From assembly GCF_001311845.1 (NCBI RefSeq), contig NZ_BBCC01000003.1:27007-91006 (forward strand): a DNA stretch of 64,000 nucleotides, given 5' to 3'. Positions 9,303 through 22,300 of this stretch are shown piece by piece. Source of the stretch: Desulfosarcina cetonica JCM 12296. GTDB lineage: Bacteria; Desulfobacterota; Desulfobacteria; Desulfobacterales; Desulfosarcinaceae. Each line of letters starts with the position of its first letter. Within the stretch, counting starts at the first letter, position 1. Position numbers and translations under genes: made by a program. The notes beneath the pieces were generated by a model. That model was not told where the DNA came from and did not search any database. It saw only the letters and a program-made list of their open reading frames with translations.

Positions 9303-10199
9303 ATGTTTAGCCATGGCATTGATACGTTCAGGACGTTATGCAGAATACCGGCTATAGCCATCATGGGGGTTGCGCTTTTTTTCGGATGCGCGACAACGTC
9401 GTCAAGAATGGATACCATCGCTTCGGGCGATACGGTGCAAGTCAACTACACCTGCCGCATCGAAGACGGCTCCATTCTGGTGACTACCCGCAAGGAAGTG
9501 GCCCATGATGCGTCGGCCCGCCTGTCCCATGCCTATATTCCGCCCACGTCCTATGCACCCGTCATGATCCCGGTGGGCAAGGAAGTTCGGTTACCCGACA
9601 AACCGGTGGTCCATCCGTTGACCGGTGAAATTGCCGTTTGTTTGTCGAAGCAACTCGAGGGGCTGACCTATGAAGACACCCACCATCTGACCGTCACGAC
9701 CGAAGCTGTTGCCGATCTTCCCAAAATGGAGCGCTACATGCAGTATGCCCGCACCATGCGGCGGCCCAAACAGCGCAGCATTCCCAAAGCCCAGTTCGTC
9801 GCCAATACCGGCCAGGAGCCGGTGGCCGGCGCGACGCTGTTTGCCGATCGGGCAATGCCGTGGAAGGTACTGAATGTAAGCGCGGACAGCGTGGAAGTTC
9901 AATACCTGCTCACGGAAGGCCAGAAGGTGATGATGCCCTATGGCGAGGCAATGGTCCGCGACCGGGGCGATCACTACGACCTGGAGATCGAGGTTCGTCC
10001 CGGCGATCTGGTACGCGTCGGATCTTATATCGGTCGTATCGTCGATATCAGCGACAAACTCTTCTTCGTGGACTTTGAGCATCCCTTTGGCGGACGCGAA
10101 CTGGCCTGTGAGGTGACGGCCACGCATATAAACGAATCCCCTGACAGAATGAAGGATCCTGCGTCTGAAGGCAGTGATAACGCGGTGAAAAACCAGTGA
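9303..10199 (+). CDS. FKBP-type (SlyD-like) peptidyl-prolyl isomerase lipoprotein
   Basis: The N-terminus has a hydrophobic stretch ending LFFGC, a lipobox, so the protein should be an anchored periplasmic lipoprotein. DTVQVNYTCRIEDGSIL matches the first strands of FKBP/SlyD domains. Further on, FVDFEHPFGGRELACEVT matches the SlyD phrase F-V-D-x-N-H-P-L-A-G-K-x-L-x-F-x-V. The central part is much longer than in SlyD and contains a repeated FKBP-like module. Start: ATG 9303 lies 12 bases after AAGGAG, rather far; TTG 9279 and TTG 9294 are alternatives. It opens the long co-directional series leading to the two-partner secretion genes, so its likely job is folding or proline isomerisation of exported envelope proteins, an inference from context. 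Confidence 0.75.
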   Translation: MFSHGIDTFRTLCRIPAIAIMGVALFFGCATTSSRMDTIASGDTVQVNYTCRIEDGSILVTTRKEVAHDASARLSHAYIPPTSYAPVMIPVGKEVRLPDKPVVHPLTGEIAVCLSKQLEGLTYEDTHHLTVTTEAVADLPKMERYMQYARTMRRPKQRSIPKAQFVANTGQEPVAGATLFADRAMPWKVLNVSADSVEVQYLLTEGQKVMMPYGEAMVRDRGDHYDLEIEVRPGDLVRVGSYIGRIVDISDKLFFVDFEHPFGGRELACEVTATHINESPDRMKDPASEGSDNAVKNQ

Positions 10200-10248
10200 A
10201 CGGTTTGCGCCCATTCGGCCGTCAATCACATAGATGAAGGTAAGCCTC

Positions 10249-11598
10249 ATGAATTCCATCCAGATCATCAAGCTTCTGATGATCGCCGCATGTATCGTTA
10301 TGACAACCGCTGTGTTAACCATCGCCTCCCAAACCGGCGATGCCGTGACCCACGGTAACGTTATCGAGGCCGAGGTCAATGATTTTGAGCAGCTCAAACA
10401 AATTATCGAAAAGGCCTCCAAGGAAGCCAGGGAAAAGGGAAGAATGTCTATCAACATTCACCTCGCTGAAGATCCTGACATGGTTCAGCCGGCCGACCTT
10501 GTGGCGGTGGACTACACGGTTTTTGATTCGCGGGGACGAATTGTCTACGCCACCCAGCCGGAGATGTTCGCCCACATTGATGTCCGTTACCGCGATCCTT
10601 TTGCCCAGGCCGGAGCGGCCACCGGAAGCGAAACCGTGCTGGCCGGCTTCGCCGGCCTGTTTCCCGGATCTGGACAGGCCGTCCTGGGGCTGCGCAAGGG
10701 CGAGCGCAAAACAGTAATGGTGCCGGCGGATAAGAGCTTCGGCCCAAGGGATGAGAAGAAGATTAAAACCTATTCCCGCCAGCGAACATTTCCCCGAACC
10801 GCCGTCATTCCGGTTGACGCTTACATCAAAACCTTTGATGATACCCCGGAAACAGGCCAACAGGTGCGTCTGTCGCCCTATTTTTCCTCCCGCGTTACGG
10901 GTATCAAAGACGGCATGGTAAGCTTGGAAAACATCGCTACTGACGGCGATATCGTCGAGGATGATTTCGGTGTAGCCACGATCAACGTGGAAAACGATCG
11001 CATCGTCATCACCCTGGATCCGGTGATTGGCCATCCATTCAAGGTTGATGACAATCGCGGCATCATCAGTAGCAAAACAGACACCCATTTTTATGTGGAT
11101 TACAACCAGCCGCTCGCCGGAGAAGACTTGCGGTTTGATGTGACGGTGCGTGACCTGAAGAAATTCAGCACATTCGAGAAAATCGAGATTCCCTGGATCG
11201 AGGATCATGAAACGGCCATGGATTTGGCTTTCCAGGAACAAAAACCATTGGTCCTGTTGCTTTATGCCGACTGGTGCCAGTGGAGCCAGAAAATGCTGAA
11301 TCACACCTTCAAAGACCCGCGCATCAAACGGTTCCACGATCGATTCGTTTGGTTGAAGATCGATTCCGACAAAGAACGGATGTATAAAACGGTGTTCGAA
11401 CAGAAGGATTTTCCTATGATCGTTTTGATGGACAACCAGGGAGAAATTCTTGAAAAAATAGGTGGCTTTCAGGATGGCGGCACGCTGTCGCTGAAACTGG
11501 ATCGGGTGCTGGCCGGCAAACCGCTTGAAGAACAAACGGCGATTCATACCGCGAATCCATCCGCTTCCTCAGCGCAGCATTGTCAGTCGGTGAATTAG
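10249..11598 (+). CDS. FKBP-type isomerase fused to a C-terminal thioredoxin-fold domain
   Basis: The 449-residue product has an N-terminal signal or anchor, a short helical charged region, and an FKBP/SlyD-like domain pair (DLVAVDYTVFDSRG; LRKGERKTVMVPADKSFGPRD; VDYNQPLAGEDLRFDV). It ends in a thioredoxin-like domain of about 120 residues (LVLLLYADWCQWSQKM; PMIVLMDNQGEI). The usual CxxC active site is WCQWS here, with one Cys only. ATG 10249 is preferred, with AAGG eight bases upstream, over ATG 10234. It is a paralogue of the gene before it, 50 bases away, and precedes the TpsB gene by 47 bases. It probably acts in the periplasm on secreted or outer-membrane proteins. The loss of the second Cys argues against disulfide reduction of the classical kind. 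Confidence 0.78.
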   Translation: MNSIQIIKLLMIAACIVMTTAVLTIASQTGDAVTHGNVIEAEVNDFEQLKQIIEKASKEAREKGRMSINIHLAEDPDMVQPADLVAVDYTVFDSRGRIVYATQPEMFAHIDVRYRDPFAQAGAATGSETVLAGFAGLFPGSGQAVLGLRKGERKTVMVPADKSFGPRDEKKIKTYSRQRTFPRTAVIPVDAYIKTFDDTPETGQQVRLSPYFSSRVTGIKDGMVSLENIATDGDIVEDDFGVATINVENDRIVITLDPVIGHPFKVDDNRGIISSKTDTHFYVDYNQPLAGEDLRFDVTVRDLKKFSTFEKIEIPWIEDHETAMDLAFQEQKPLVLLLYADWCQWSQKMLNHTFKDPRIKRFHDRFVWLKIDSDKERMYKTVFEQKDFPMIVLMDNQGEILEKIGGFQDGGTLSLKLDRVLAGKPLEEQTAIHTANPSASSAQHCQSVN

Positions 11599-11645
11599 GC
11601 AACTTTCCAAATATAAACTCGTTTCACACCGAATTGCGGAAAAAA

Positions 11646-13269
11646 ATGAAGAAGACCCATTCAACGGGACGACGCGAAAAATGCCATCGGAAACTCATTT
11701 TCAATTGGGTTTATGGACTGATCTCACTCCTTGTCTTCTCGGTTGCCCAACCTAACTTGGCCCAGTCTGATGACGAAACGATTCGCTTTCGGATTGAAGC
11801 GTTCGAGATCACCGGTAACACTATCTTTCCCGAATCCACACTGCTGGATGAATTGCGTCAATATCAGGGAGAAGACAAGACTGCCGAAGATGTGGAAAAG
11901 GCCCGCGCCACCCTGGAACGCTACTACCACCAGAAAGGATACCCCACGGCTCTGGTCAATATTCCCGAGCAGACGGTGGAAGAGGGAATCATTCGCCTGA
12001 AAGTGATCGAGAGCAAAATTCGGCGGGTGCGTATTACCGGCAACCGCTACTTCACCATGGAGAAAATTCTCAATGCTCTGCCCACCTTCCAGGAAGGAAG
12101 AATTCTCTATGTTCCCAACGTGCAGACCGAACTGGCCGACCTGAACCGCAACCCTGACCTCAAGGTGGCCCCGGTGCTCATGCCGGGCAAGGAACTGCAC
12201 TATCGATGTGGAGCTCAAGGTCAAGGACAAGCTGCCCCTGCACGGTAGCCTGGAACTCAACAACCGCAACACCCACACCACCACCGAACTGCGGCTTAAC
12301 GGCATGCTGCGCTACGACAATTTGTGGCAGAAGGACCACTCCCTGTCCGTTCAGTTTCAGACCTCGCCCCAGGACACCCAGGAGGTAAAGCTCTTTTCCG
12401 GCTCCTATGTATGGCCCTCCTTTTTCAGTGCAGACAACATGAGTGTGCTTTACGGCGTGTTATCGGACAGCGATACGGCCTTTGGGGGGGACTTTACCGT
12501 CGTTGGGAAAGGGTCCATCGTCGGGTTTCGCGAGATCATCCCACTGCCCCGTGTCGGTGAATACGCGCACAATCTGTCCCTCGGCGTGGATTACAAGGAT
12601 TTCGACGAAGATCAACGGTTCGGCGAGGAATCCGAAACCGTCCCCGTCAGTTACCTTCCGCTGAGTCTTTCCTACAGTTCTTCCGTGAAGGGAGAAACCG
12701 GTGTCACACGCTTCAACCTTGGTTTGGGGCTGGCGCTAAGGGGGCTGGTGAGCAGCGAAAGCGAATTCGAATACAAGCGCTACAATGCCCGGGGAAATTA
12801 CGTGGTGTTGAGCGCGGGGCTGGAACGGATACAGAACCTTCCCGGCGGGTTGAGCCTGCAGGTCAAGGCCAATGGGCAACTCGCGGATCAACCCTTGATT
12901 TCCAACGAGCAATTCACCGCCGGCGGCATGATGAGCGTTCACGGATTCAAGGAGAGTGAAGCCAGCGGTGACAATGGGGCGCTCGGCAACGCCGTGCTGA
13001 ACAGTCCGGACCTGGCGGGCCTGTTCGTTGCCGATAGCCGCTTTAAGATTAACCTAAATGCTTTTTATGATGCGGCCTACCTGTCCAAAAACGACCCCCT
13101 GCCAGGAGAGGACGGTGAAACCAAATTGCAGGGGGCGGGTGCCGGCCTTCGGCTGGCCTGGGGCAACCGATTTGAAGCCGTTGTGGATTGGGGCATGGCG
13201 CTGGAATCCACCACGGATACCGAATATGGGGATCATGTTGTCTATTTTTTAACCAAACTTCAATTCTGA
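11646..13269 (+). CDS. TpsB outer-membrane transporter of a two-partner secretion system (ShlB/FhaC family; one frameshift)
   Basis: Rejoined length is 541 residues. Order: signal peptide, two POTRA domains (first from IRFRIEAFEITGNTIFP; the second, IRRVRITGNRYF, begins where the first closes) and a 16-strand barrel ending in the aromatic C-terminus KLQF. It would export the TpsA encoded next to it across the outer membrane. Frame is lost near 12195-12200 (shift equal to two bases lost or one gained), just after LMPGKEL, and resumes at IDVELKVKDKLP. The conserved loop-6 tetrad VRG(F/Y) reads VHGF here (residues MSVHGFKESEASGD, about 12931). Start: ATG 11646; an upstream TTG at 11580 overlaps the previous gene and is unlikely. 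The TpsA start lies 56 bases after the stop. Confidence 0.88.
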
Positions 13270-13325
13270 TGAAAGCGATTGTCGATATCGACGCGGAAAA
13301 GCACCCTCTATTGGGAACTTAAGCG

Positions 13326-16300
13326 ATGAAACCGTCATTTTTCCTAAACCGGCTGTTGGCTTTCATACTGGCGCTCGACCTGATTCTGTTTCCGACGGTC
13401 CTCGCCGCGCAAAATATCCCCGGTTTTTATGGGTCCTCAGGCAATCTGGTGCAGCCATCGGCCAATCAACTGCCGGTGATACAGAGTATCGTCAGCAACG
13501 TCTCCGGCCTGGAACAAGTGGGAAGCAATAAGCTGATCGTTCATCAGTCGGACGATAAGGCGGTCCTGGAATGGAAATCCTTCGACATCGGCGCCAATGC
13601 CTGGGCCCACTTCGACCAGCAGGGCAATACCGACTGGTCGGCCCTGAACCGCATCTACGACCACAACCCCAGCCAGATCTTCGGGCGCCTGACCGCTGAC
13701 GGAAGCGTTTACCTGATCAATCAAAACGGCATGCTATTCAGCCATGGATCACGTGTTGACGTCCATGGGCTGGTGGCGTCCTCACTGAATATCGCCCAGG
13801 ATGCATTTGAAGACGATTTGATGACGTTTGCCGCCGAAAATTACCAGGAGATGGACGGCTATGATGGTTCGGCGGTGGCGATCGCAAATCACGGGACCAT
13901 GGCAACGGACAACGACGGCATGGTGATGCTCATCGCCCCGGTGGTGGAGAACAATGGCAGCATCACGTCTCCGCTGGGCACCATCATTCTGGCAGCCGGC
14001 TCCGAGGTGGCGGTCACCGAAAATGAAACCACCACGGGAGAAACCTACTCGGTCAGCTACAACGGTGCCACCACCGATCACGCCGTGAATTTCGCCGCCG
14101 GCTCCCTGGATGCATACAGTGGCTACATCGGCATGTTCGGCCAAGTGGTCAATCAGGAGGGGTTGGTCAAGGCGGTGACGGCCATCCGCCAAAGGGGGCG
14201 GATCGTTTTAAAGGCCTCGGATGCCCTGACGCTCGGCGAAGAGAGCCTGACCACCAGCCCCATCTCCGACTCCGACGAAGCCGTGGCGGAAACCTCCGAT
14301 TTCTTCACCGGCGAAATCACCCTGGGAAGCGAAGGCCCCATCGATGTCAAGGGATCCATCGTGGCACCCTCGGGCAACGTCACGATAAGCGGTGGCGGGC
14401 GCGTCTACCTGGATGCGACCAGCCTGATCGATGTCAGTGGCAGTTGGGTGGTCCTGCCGGCGGAAGCGGCGGTGGCCAGTGTTCAGCTCAACAGTGTTGA
14501 GTTGAAGGACGATTACGCCCAGAAGGACAGCATTCTGAAAGGGCAAACGGTCTATTTCAACCTGGTGGAGGGGCCAAACATTGGCGATGTCTCCGGTACG
14601 CTGACCACCAATTCGAAAACCGCCCTGGAGCGCAGCACGGCCGGTGGCAATATCGAGATTACGTCCGCAAACGGCGATGTTATTGCCCGCTCAGGATCGA
14701 CAATCGACTTTTCGGGAGGCGGTATCATTTACACCGATGGGATGACCGATACGACCATCTTGGTTTCAGGAACCGACGTCTACCGCATCGCAAACGCGCC
14801 CGACAACCTGGTCTACGATCTCGTCATTTCGCCCGACAATCCGGTTGCCGATACCAATGAGCGGTTCGGCATGTCGACTTCCTACAACGGCGTTTACCAT
14901 ACCGGGTCGGCCAGTGCCGTGCATAACTATGCGGAGGGCTACATCCAGGGAGACGACGCCGGCTCGTTGAACGTCATTGCGCCGGTGGTTCTGCTCAATG
15001 GAATGCTGGATGGTTCGGTGACGGCCGGACTCTACCAGACCGAGGAGAACGAAGGGACCGACGACAACGGCTACCAGAGCACCATGGGGATCGAACGTCC
15101 CAAGGCGGGAACGTTGTACGTCGGCGGAGCCTATTCCGGCGGCGAGTGGGCAGACCGTGATCCCATGGTATCGAAGATATTGATTTCCGCGCAACGCTAT
15201 CTGCTCGATGCGGATTTTGATGTTACCAGTGAACTCTCCCCGTCTCTGGACGGATTGTCGATCGTTGCCGCCGACCTTCTCAATCAATCGGGATTACGTG
15301 ACGTCACCCTGTCGGTCCGCGAAAGTATCGTTGTCGCGGCCGATGCGGTGATCCGATTGGATCCCAACAGTTCGCTGACCCTGGCCGGACGGCATATCGA
15401 GCATTACGGTGAGATCATCGTTCCCGACGGCGAGGTCAGTCTGATCCTGGCCAGCAACAAAAGCTCCGACGCCAATGATGAATCCTACATCGACATCGAA
15501 ACCTTGGGGTACGAAAGAATCTATCTGGGCAGCGGCAGCCTCATCGATGTTTCCGGTGAGCATATCGATTTGACTGACGAGGTGCAATTGGATGGCGCGA
15601 CGTGCGACCCGGGTCAGATCGATGGCGGAACGGTCATCCTGGCGGATTGGACCACCTCCGGGGAGGGTATAATCGTCATGCCGGAGGCAACGGTCGACGT
15701 CAGTGGCGGATGGCGAATCGACAATGGAAGGACGGTCAGCGGCGGAAATGCCGGGACGATCCAGATATCCGGCGCCTCGATCCATCTGGACGGAGATCTA
15801 TACGCCTACGCACTGTCCGATGCCGATGGGGGAACCATTGATCTGCACGCCGAGGAAATGACCGTGACGGCGGACCCCCAGGCGTCGACGTTACCCGAGG
15901 ACTTCGTCGCCACCGATCCGTTGACCGATGAAATCGATGGTGCTTTTTCCATCAGCGACGATCAGCTTGACCTCACCGGGGCTTCGGTGATCCATCTGGC
16001 GAGCGTGACCGACCTGGCTGTTGACGGCGGCGTGGTTCTGGCACCGTCCACCCTGAGGCTCGCCTGGCCGGACCTCGTTGCCAACAGCACCGATGCAGCG
16101 GCTGAGAACTATACCGCAGGCGAGACATCCATTACGGCAGGCAACGGCGAGACAATCGTCCGGGTGACGCTCGACGAGGTCGGCGAATCGGCTATCACCC
16201 TTCGTGCCGGGAAAACGCTGTATGCATCCAACACCTGTGAGTATATCCTCCCAACCGAACTCACCGAACAGAATGAACTGGCTACGGCGAGCATAGACGC

Positions 16301-19300
16301 CGATGCCGTTTTGGCGGTCGCTCCTCAGGGCACCATCGGCATCACCGCCCCCTCCGTGGAGATCGCCGGGCAGGTGTCGGCCCTGGCCGGAAACATCGAC
16401 CTCGAGGCGACATCCATGGACAGCGGCATGGCCCTGACCATTCAATCCGGTGCACGGGTGTCGGCGGCCGCATACAACTTGGCGACCAAACAAACCACAA
16501 AAACCATTTTGGACACGGTATACGAGGCCCTGGACGGCGGGAGCATCACCCTCACCGCCGCCGCGGATCTGATCGTGGCGGAAAATGCCGTGCTGGACGT
16601 CTCCGCTTCCCGGCCGGTGGACTACCTCCTGTTGGATGATGACGGCACCTACCAATCCAAAACCGTTGCCGGCGCGCCGGGAACTATCGATATCGCCTAC
16701 GAGAATGATTTTCAGCTGCAAGGCGAACTGCGAGGGCAGGCGATCCTGGAAAGCATGCACGGCGGCACCCTGAGTGTCAGGAAGACCGCCATCGGTACAG
16801 CCTATGAAGTGTCATCCACGGCGCTCGAGGCTTACATTCAGGCCGGCTTCGACGACATCACCCTGGCCAGCAACAACGAACTGGTTTTCATAACCGCCCT
16901 GGACGCCAACCTGGAAAGAAAGTTCACGCTCGACGCCCCGGTGATTTCAACCAGTAATCAAACCATCGCTGTAGATGCCCCCTGGATTGTACTGACCAAC
17001 ACCTACCTGTCTGGTGATTCCGATGACGACTCAGCGATCGCGGTTGGCGGCGTAATGCATCTGTCCGCCGGCTGGATCGACATTGCCGGCGACATCATCC
17101 TTTCCGGCTTCGATACTGTCAGCCTCAATGCCACCCATGACCTGCGGCTGGAGGATATTCAATACGACTTAGGGAATACCTATGTCTGGTCGGGCCGCCT
17201 TGACACCGAGGAGGCGACCCTGATCATCGATGCCGACCGGGTCTACCCCACCACGGGGACGGCTTTTTCCATTGTTACTTCCGGCAACATCACCACTCGG
17301 GCGACAACTGCCAACCCATCGACCAACCCGGTTTATTCCGCGTACGGCAGCCTCACCCTGGAAGCCGCCAACATCCAGCATGCCGGGCGCTGGTACGCCC
17401 CCATGGGCCAGATTGAGATGACCGCCACAGCGGAAGGCGGGCGCATTTACCTGGACGATGACAGCTTGCTCTCCGTTGCCGGCGAGACCACGGTCAACTA
17501 CGGCTATTTTGACGATGAGGGCATCGTCTGGCAAACGAAGGACAAAACATCCCCAAAGGACGCATCAAAGGAGATCGAGGATGCGCCGGGGGTTGCCGTG
17601 ACCCTGGTGGCCGACGAAGTGATCATGCGGGACGGGGCGACCGTGGACATCTCTGGTGGCGGAGAGGTTTTCGGATACCAGTGGATTGCCAGCGTCGACG
17701 GATCCACTGACCCGTTGGATGGTGTTTACGTGATCGTTCCCGGCTATTCGGCGTCTTTGCCTGGTGAGGCGGTCTATTTGGCTGGCAACGACCTGATTGC
17801 GGAGGGGGTGTACACCATTCTGGACGAATCCTACGCCTTTGCCGAGGGGGCCATGGTTATCGAGGACCTTGGGGCGGTAACCACCGCAAACGGCAGCACC
17901 TCCCTGACCGCTGACGGCTATGGGGTGAGCAAGGGCTACACAGTCGTCGCGGGCACGGATTTCTCCGCATCCCAGCAGCATTTGTACAGCGTGCGCAGCG
18001 CTGAAGATGTCCTGGCCGAGGGTAGTTACAGTGTGGAAAGCATTACTGCCGGTGACGCTGGAACCTTTTCGGTTACCGCCGGTACGATCCTGCTCAACGG
18101 CACCTATGCGGCGGCACCCCTGGCCGAGGAATACAGCGGAGGAACGCTGGCCCTGAGCAGCCAGACCATTACCGCCAGTACCACCGGTGCCGAACTGCCG
18201 GACGGGTTCACCTATACCAGTTTGCTGCCGGACGACCTTGCAAATCAGCTAATCATCAACGCCAGCGCCATCAGCGACGGCGGTTTCGGCAGTGTGCAAC
18301 TCGGTGATGCCAGCCTCACCGAGACGGTGAGCTTCGAGGCTGGCTCGACCCTGGGAGCGGAGAATATCACCATTACCGCTACCGAAAGTATCACCGTCGG
18401 AGCCAACAGCCTGCTCAGCGCCTCGGGAGAGGCGGGAGGCATCCTCACCCTGGATTCACCCGAGGGAAGCTGACGGTGGACGAATCGGCCACCCTGCACG
18501 CCACCAACGAAATTGCGATTGACACCCGCATCCTCGATCTGGACGGCGATATCGTCGTGGACCACAGTGCGCTGACATTGGCCAGCGATGCCATCGTGAT
18601 TGTCGAAAATGCCGCTGAGCAGGATGCCATGGACGGCCTCGTCATCGACGGAACCCTCTGGAACAAGATTTGGACGATCGGGACCATAAGTCTCGCGAGC
18701 CGATCGGACATCACCTTCATGGGCGATGTGGCTCTGCAGGCCGCCGGGACCTGGTGATGGACAGCGATAGCATCGTGCTGGACGGTGGCCGTGTTGCCGT
18801 TGCGGCTTCCCAGGTCATCCTGCAAAACACCAGCCTTGCGAACGAGGTTTTCACGGCTGCCGAGACGTCCGCAAACGCAACGGGGGCGATCGCCTTTTCC
18901 GCCACCGACATGGCCATCACGTTTGGCCAGATGGCCGATACAAACGCCGATGGCGATGCCACCAACGACCTGGCGGTGGTGGGTGCCGCAGAGCTGGCCA
19001 TCTCGGTTACCAACAGTCTGGTTGTTTCCGGAGAGGGCGTTCTGACCACCGACGGCGACCTGAACATTGAGTCGGCCGCCCTGGTAACCGCCCTGATCGA
19101 GACGACCGGGGAGGAAGCGGACGATCTCTCCACGGTTACCGTGGCTGATGCGGCCTTTGTGGCCGAAAATGGAACCATCACCACCCGATTCAACGGCAGC
19201 ACGGCAGAAACCGGTAGTGGCTACGGCGGCGCCATCACCCTGCAAGCGGCGAGCGTCAATCACGGCGGCCGGATCATCAGCCTCGGGAACGATTCGTCTG

Positions 19301-22300
19301 ACGTCCACCGGAACGGCGGCGGATGACGGTATCTATTTGCGGACCGGCGCCAGCCTGGATGTTTCCGGAACCGATAATGCAACCGGTGGCAGCATCTTTT
19401 TGGAGGCAGTTACGGGGGGAGTCGACATCGTTAACGGGGCGGTCGTGGATGTATCCGCGGGGGCCCAGGGGGATGCGGGATCCATTACCATCGTCGCGCC
19501 TGACAGCGAGGTCCGGGTGGCCGGCAACCTATACGGGCAGGCCAACGGCGGCACGGGAGGACGTTTCACCCTGGATACCCTTTTGATCGACGATCTCTCA
19601 GGTATTGCCAACATGTTGGCCGCAGGCGGGTTCGACGAGCAGATCGACCTGCTGGTCAGCCGGGGTGGCCTTTACCTGGCTGGCGATGACACATTGACCG
19701 CCCATGCGGTATCGCTGACTGCCGACAGTGGAACCGTGGAAATTGCCGGTACCATCAAGGCCTCGAGTGCTGACGGTGGTTCGGTAGAGGTCAATGCCGA
19801 CACCATTCTCTTGTCCGGCGAGATCGATGCCTCGGCCGAAAGCGAAGGCCAGGGGGGCAGTGTGACGCTCAACGCCGTGGGCGATGCCGCCGAGGCCTTG
19901 ACCCTGTCCGACGCCCGGATCGACGTTTCCGGCGGTGGTGGCGAAGATGGCGGCAGCGTCTATTTCAGAGCCAAGCAGAACGAAGATCGGACCGATGTGA
20001 ACATGCGCCTTGAAGGCACCATCACCGGCGCGGCAAGCGTTTCGGTCGAAGGGGTCAGCCTTTACGAGGATGTCGACACGCTTTTGAGCGACGGCGCTTC
20101 CGAAGCGGGTGAGGTTGATATGCAAACCCTTTTGGCCGATTCCCAGGCCTGGGTGGACAACCTGGCGTTCACCCACCAATTGACAGGGGTCGGCGATGAC
20201 GACCTGCAGGTTCTCGCGGGCGTTGAAATCCGGTCCAAGGATGACCTGCGGGTGGCCGAGGAGATCGACTTTAGCGATTATGGGGGATACTCGGCCGTCG
20301 GAGTGTTGACCCTTCGCAGCGCTGGCGACTTGACCGTTAACGAAAACATCATCGATGCGCGCACCAATGCTTTGACCCTGCGGGCGAGCACCACCCAGCG
20401 TTCCTGGGGGATCAACCTGGTTGCCGGTGCAGACCTTGACAGCACTGATTTCATGGCGGTCAACCCCTCTGCCGTGGCAGGCCAGTTGACGATCGAAGAT
20501 GATGTGCGGGTCTATACGGAAAGCGGTGCCATCCGCTTCGCTTCGGCCGGCGATACGGTGGTGGGCAGTGCTGCCGGGAGGCAGGACCCCATGACCACTG
20601 CGAACATGGGCTACAACATCGGCTCGTTCTCCGGAGTGGTTGAGGGGTATACCGGCGGGGATCTGTTTTTCCAGGCCGATGACAGTACATACGGCAGTGG
20701 TATCCAGACGGCAACCAGCGATATCCATTTGACGGTTTCCCGAGATCTTGTCCTGACCAACGGGAACTACAGCGGTGCCATCCGTACCGTTGGCCAAGCA
20801 CCAGAGCCGGATGCCTCGGCGACAACCGCTGAGCTTAGACTTCTCTCAAATGAATACTGGTCATACACCAACGGTGGCAGCATCATTCTGGAGGTGGGCG
20901 AAGACATCCGCGGGAAGACGTTGAAAAAGGATGCCTGGGATGCATCATCGTACAACGGGCTATACTATCATGCAGCGTATAGACATGGCGGTAGTAAAGG
21001 CATCGTTGCCATGGCCGGCGGGGATGTGACCATCCAGGCTGACGGCGATGTGACCAGCGCTGTCGGTCTCTTTGGCGAAGGCGACCTGACGCTGGCCGCT
21101 GGTGGAAATCTCAATGGCCGGTTTCTGATCAGCGAGGGGCAGGCCCGGCTGAGCACGCTGGAAAATTTTGGTACGTTGGAAAACTTCGACGACCAACCCA
21201 TCGAAGCCTTCGATGCCCAAATCGAGCTGGTGGCCCAAGGCAGCATCGCGTTGGGCACGGTGCTGAATCCGACGATCGCCAACTTTGACTACTCCTCACT
21301 CAATAGTTGGGATTTGAGATACACCGAGGCGTCCTCGGTCACCTTGACGTCAGTCACGGGCAGCGTCCTTTTGACGGGGGATACGCGGTTTTACGATAAA
21401 TTGGCGGATCAAAATAGCAGGATTCGCATCTTGCCGGCCAATTTGACCATCGATGCGGCCGGCGACATTATCCTGGGAAAGTCCTTTTACCTGGCCCCCA
21501 GTGCAACCGGGAGTCTGAATCTATCGGCCGGTGGAGACATCCGAAGCGCAACCAGCGAATCGAGTTTCCAGGCGCGTTACATCCTGGCCATGTCCGATGT
21601 GGCCCCCTCCCTGATCTACGGAGTTGCCGAGAATGGCAAATCGGTTTATCAGCTCATCATCGACGGCTATGCCCATGACGACGAACTGCTACATCAAGAC
21701 GACCCCGATCCGGCTGTTATTACCGCCGGCGGGGATGTCCGTGATCTGCTGTTTTACATTCCCAAGGCATCGACCTTGATCGCCGGTGGGGATATCGCCA
21801 ATATTTATTATCACGCCCAGAACATCAATCTGGACGATACCACCGTGATCGCCGCCGGCCACGATATTTATTTTACGACCGGCCTCGTCACGGTAAACAA
21901 TTCGGGCATTGAAATCGGGGGGGGCGGCGATATCGTCATCTCAGCCGGCAACACCATCGACCTGGGATCCTCCGAAGGCATCCGGGCGGTGGGTGGTATT
22001 TGGAACCCGGCATTGCCAACGCCGGACGAAGCGGCCGGTGATCCTCCCGCGACCCTAACCATTTATGCTGGCCTGGACCTGGATTTGACCAACCTCTCCG
22101 CTCGATTGGCGGATACAGCAACCCTTTTCGATGATATCCGGGAGCTGGGCCAGGCGTACAGCGAGGCCTTGGCAAAAGGGAATACCGAGGGCGCCCAGGA
22201 GATCCTCGAGGATATCAACGAGAATGTGATCAATCCCTATTTCGATGGTGTCGAGATTGGCGAAGGCGACATCAACATGGTCAATTCAGAAATCTTCACC

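Noticed and set aside
13269..13322. 17-codon reading overlapping the TpsB stop (TGATG)
   Set aside because: Very short, with no ribosome binding site and no hydrophobic or conserved pattern; more likely leader sequence of tpsA.
18460..19330. Programmed frameshifting or separate genes in the middle of TpsA
   Set aside because: No slippery heptamer with a downstream structure is evident, and the same kind of single-base loss occurs in many unrelated genes of the window.
19598..20797. Long antisense open readings (for example 399 codons opposite TpsA, 410 opposite the FKBP-thioredoxin gene)
   Set aside because: They mirror GC-rich codons of real genes, lack start signals and have unnatural composition.
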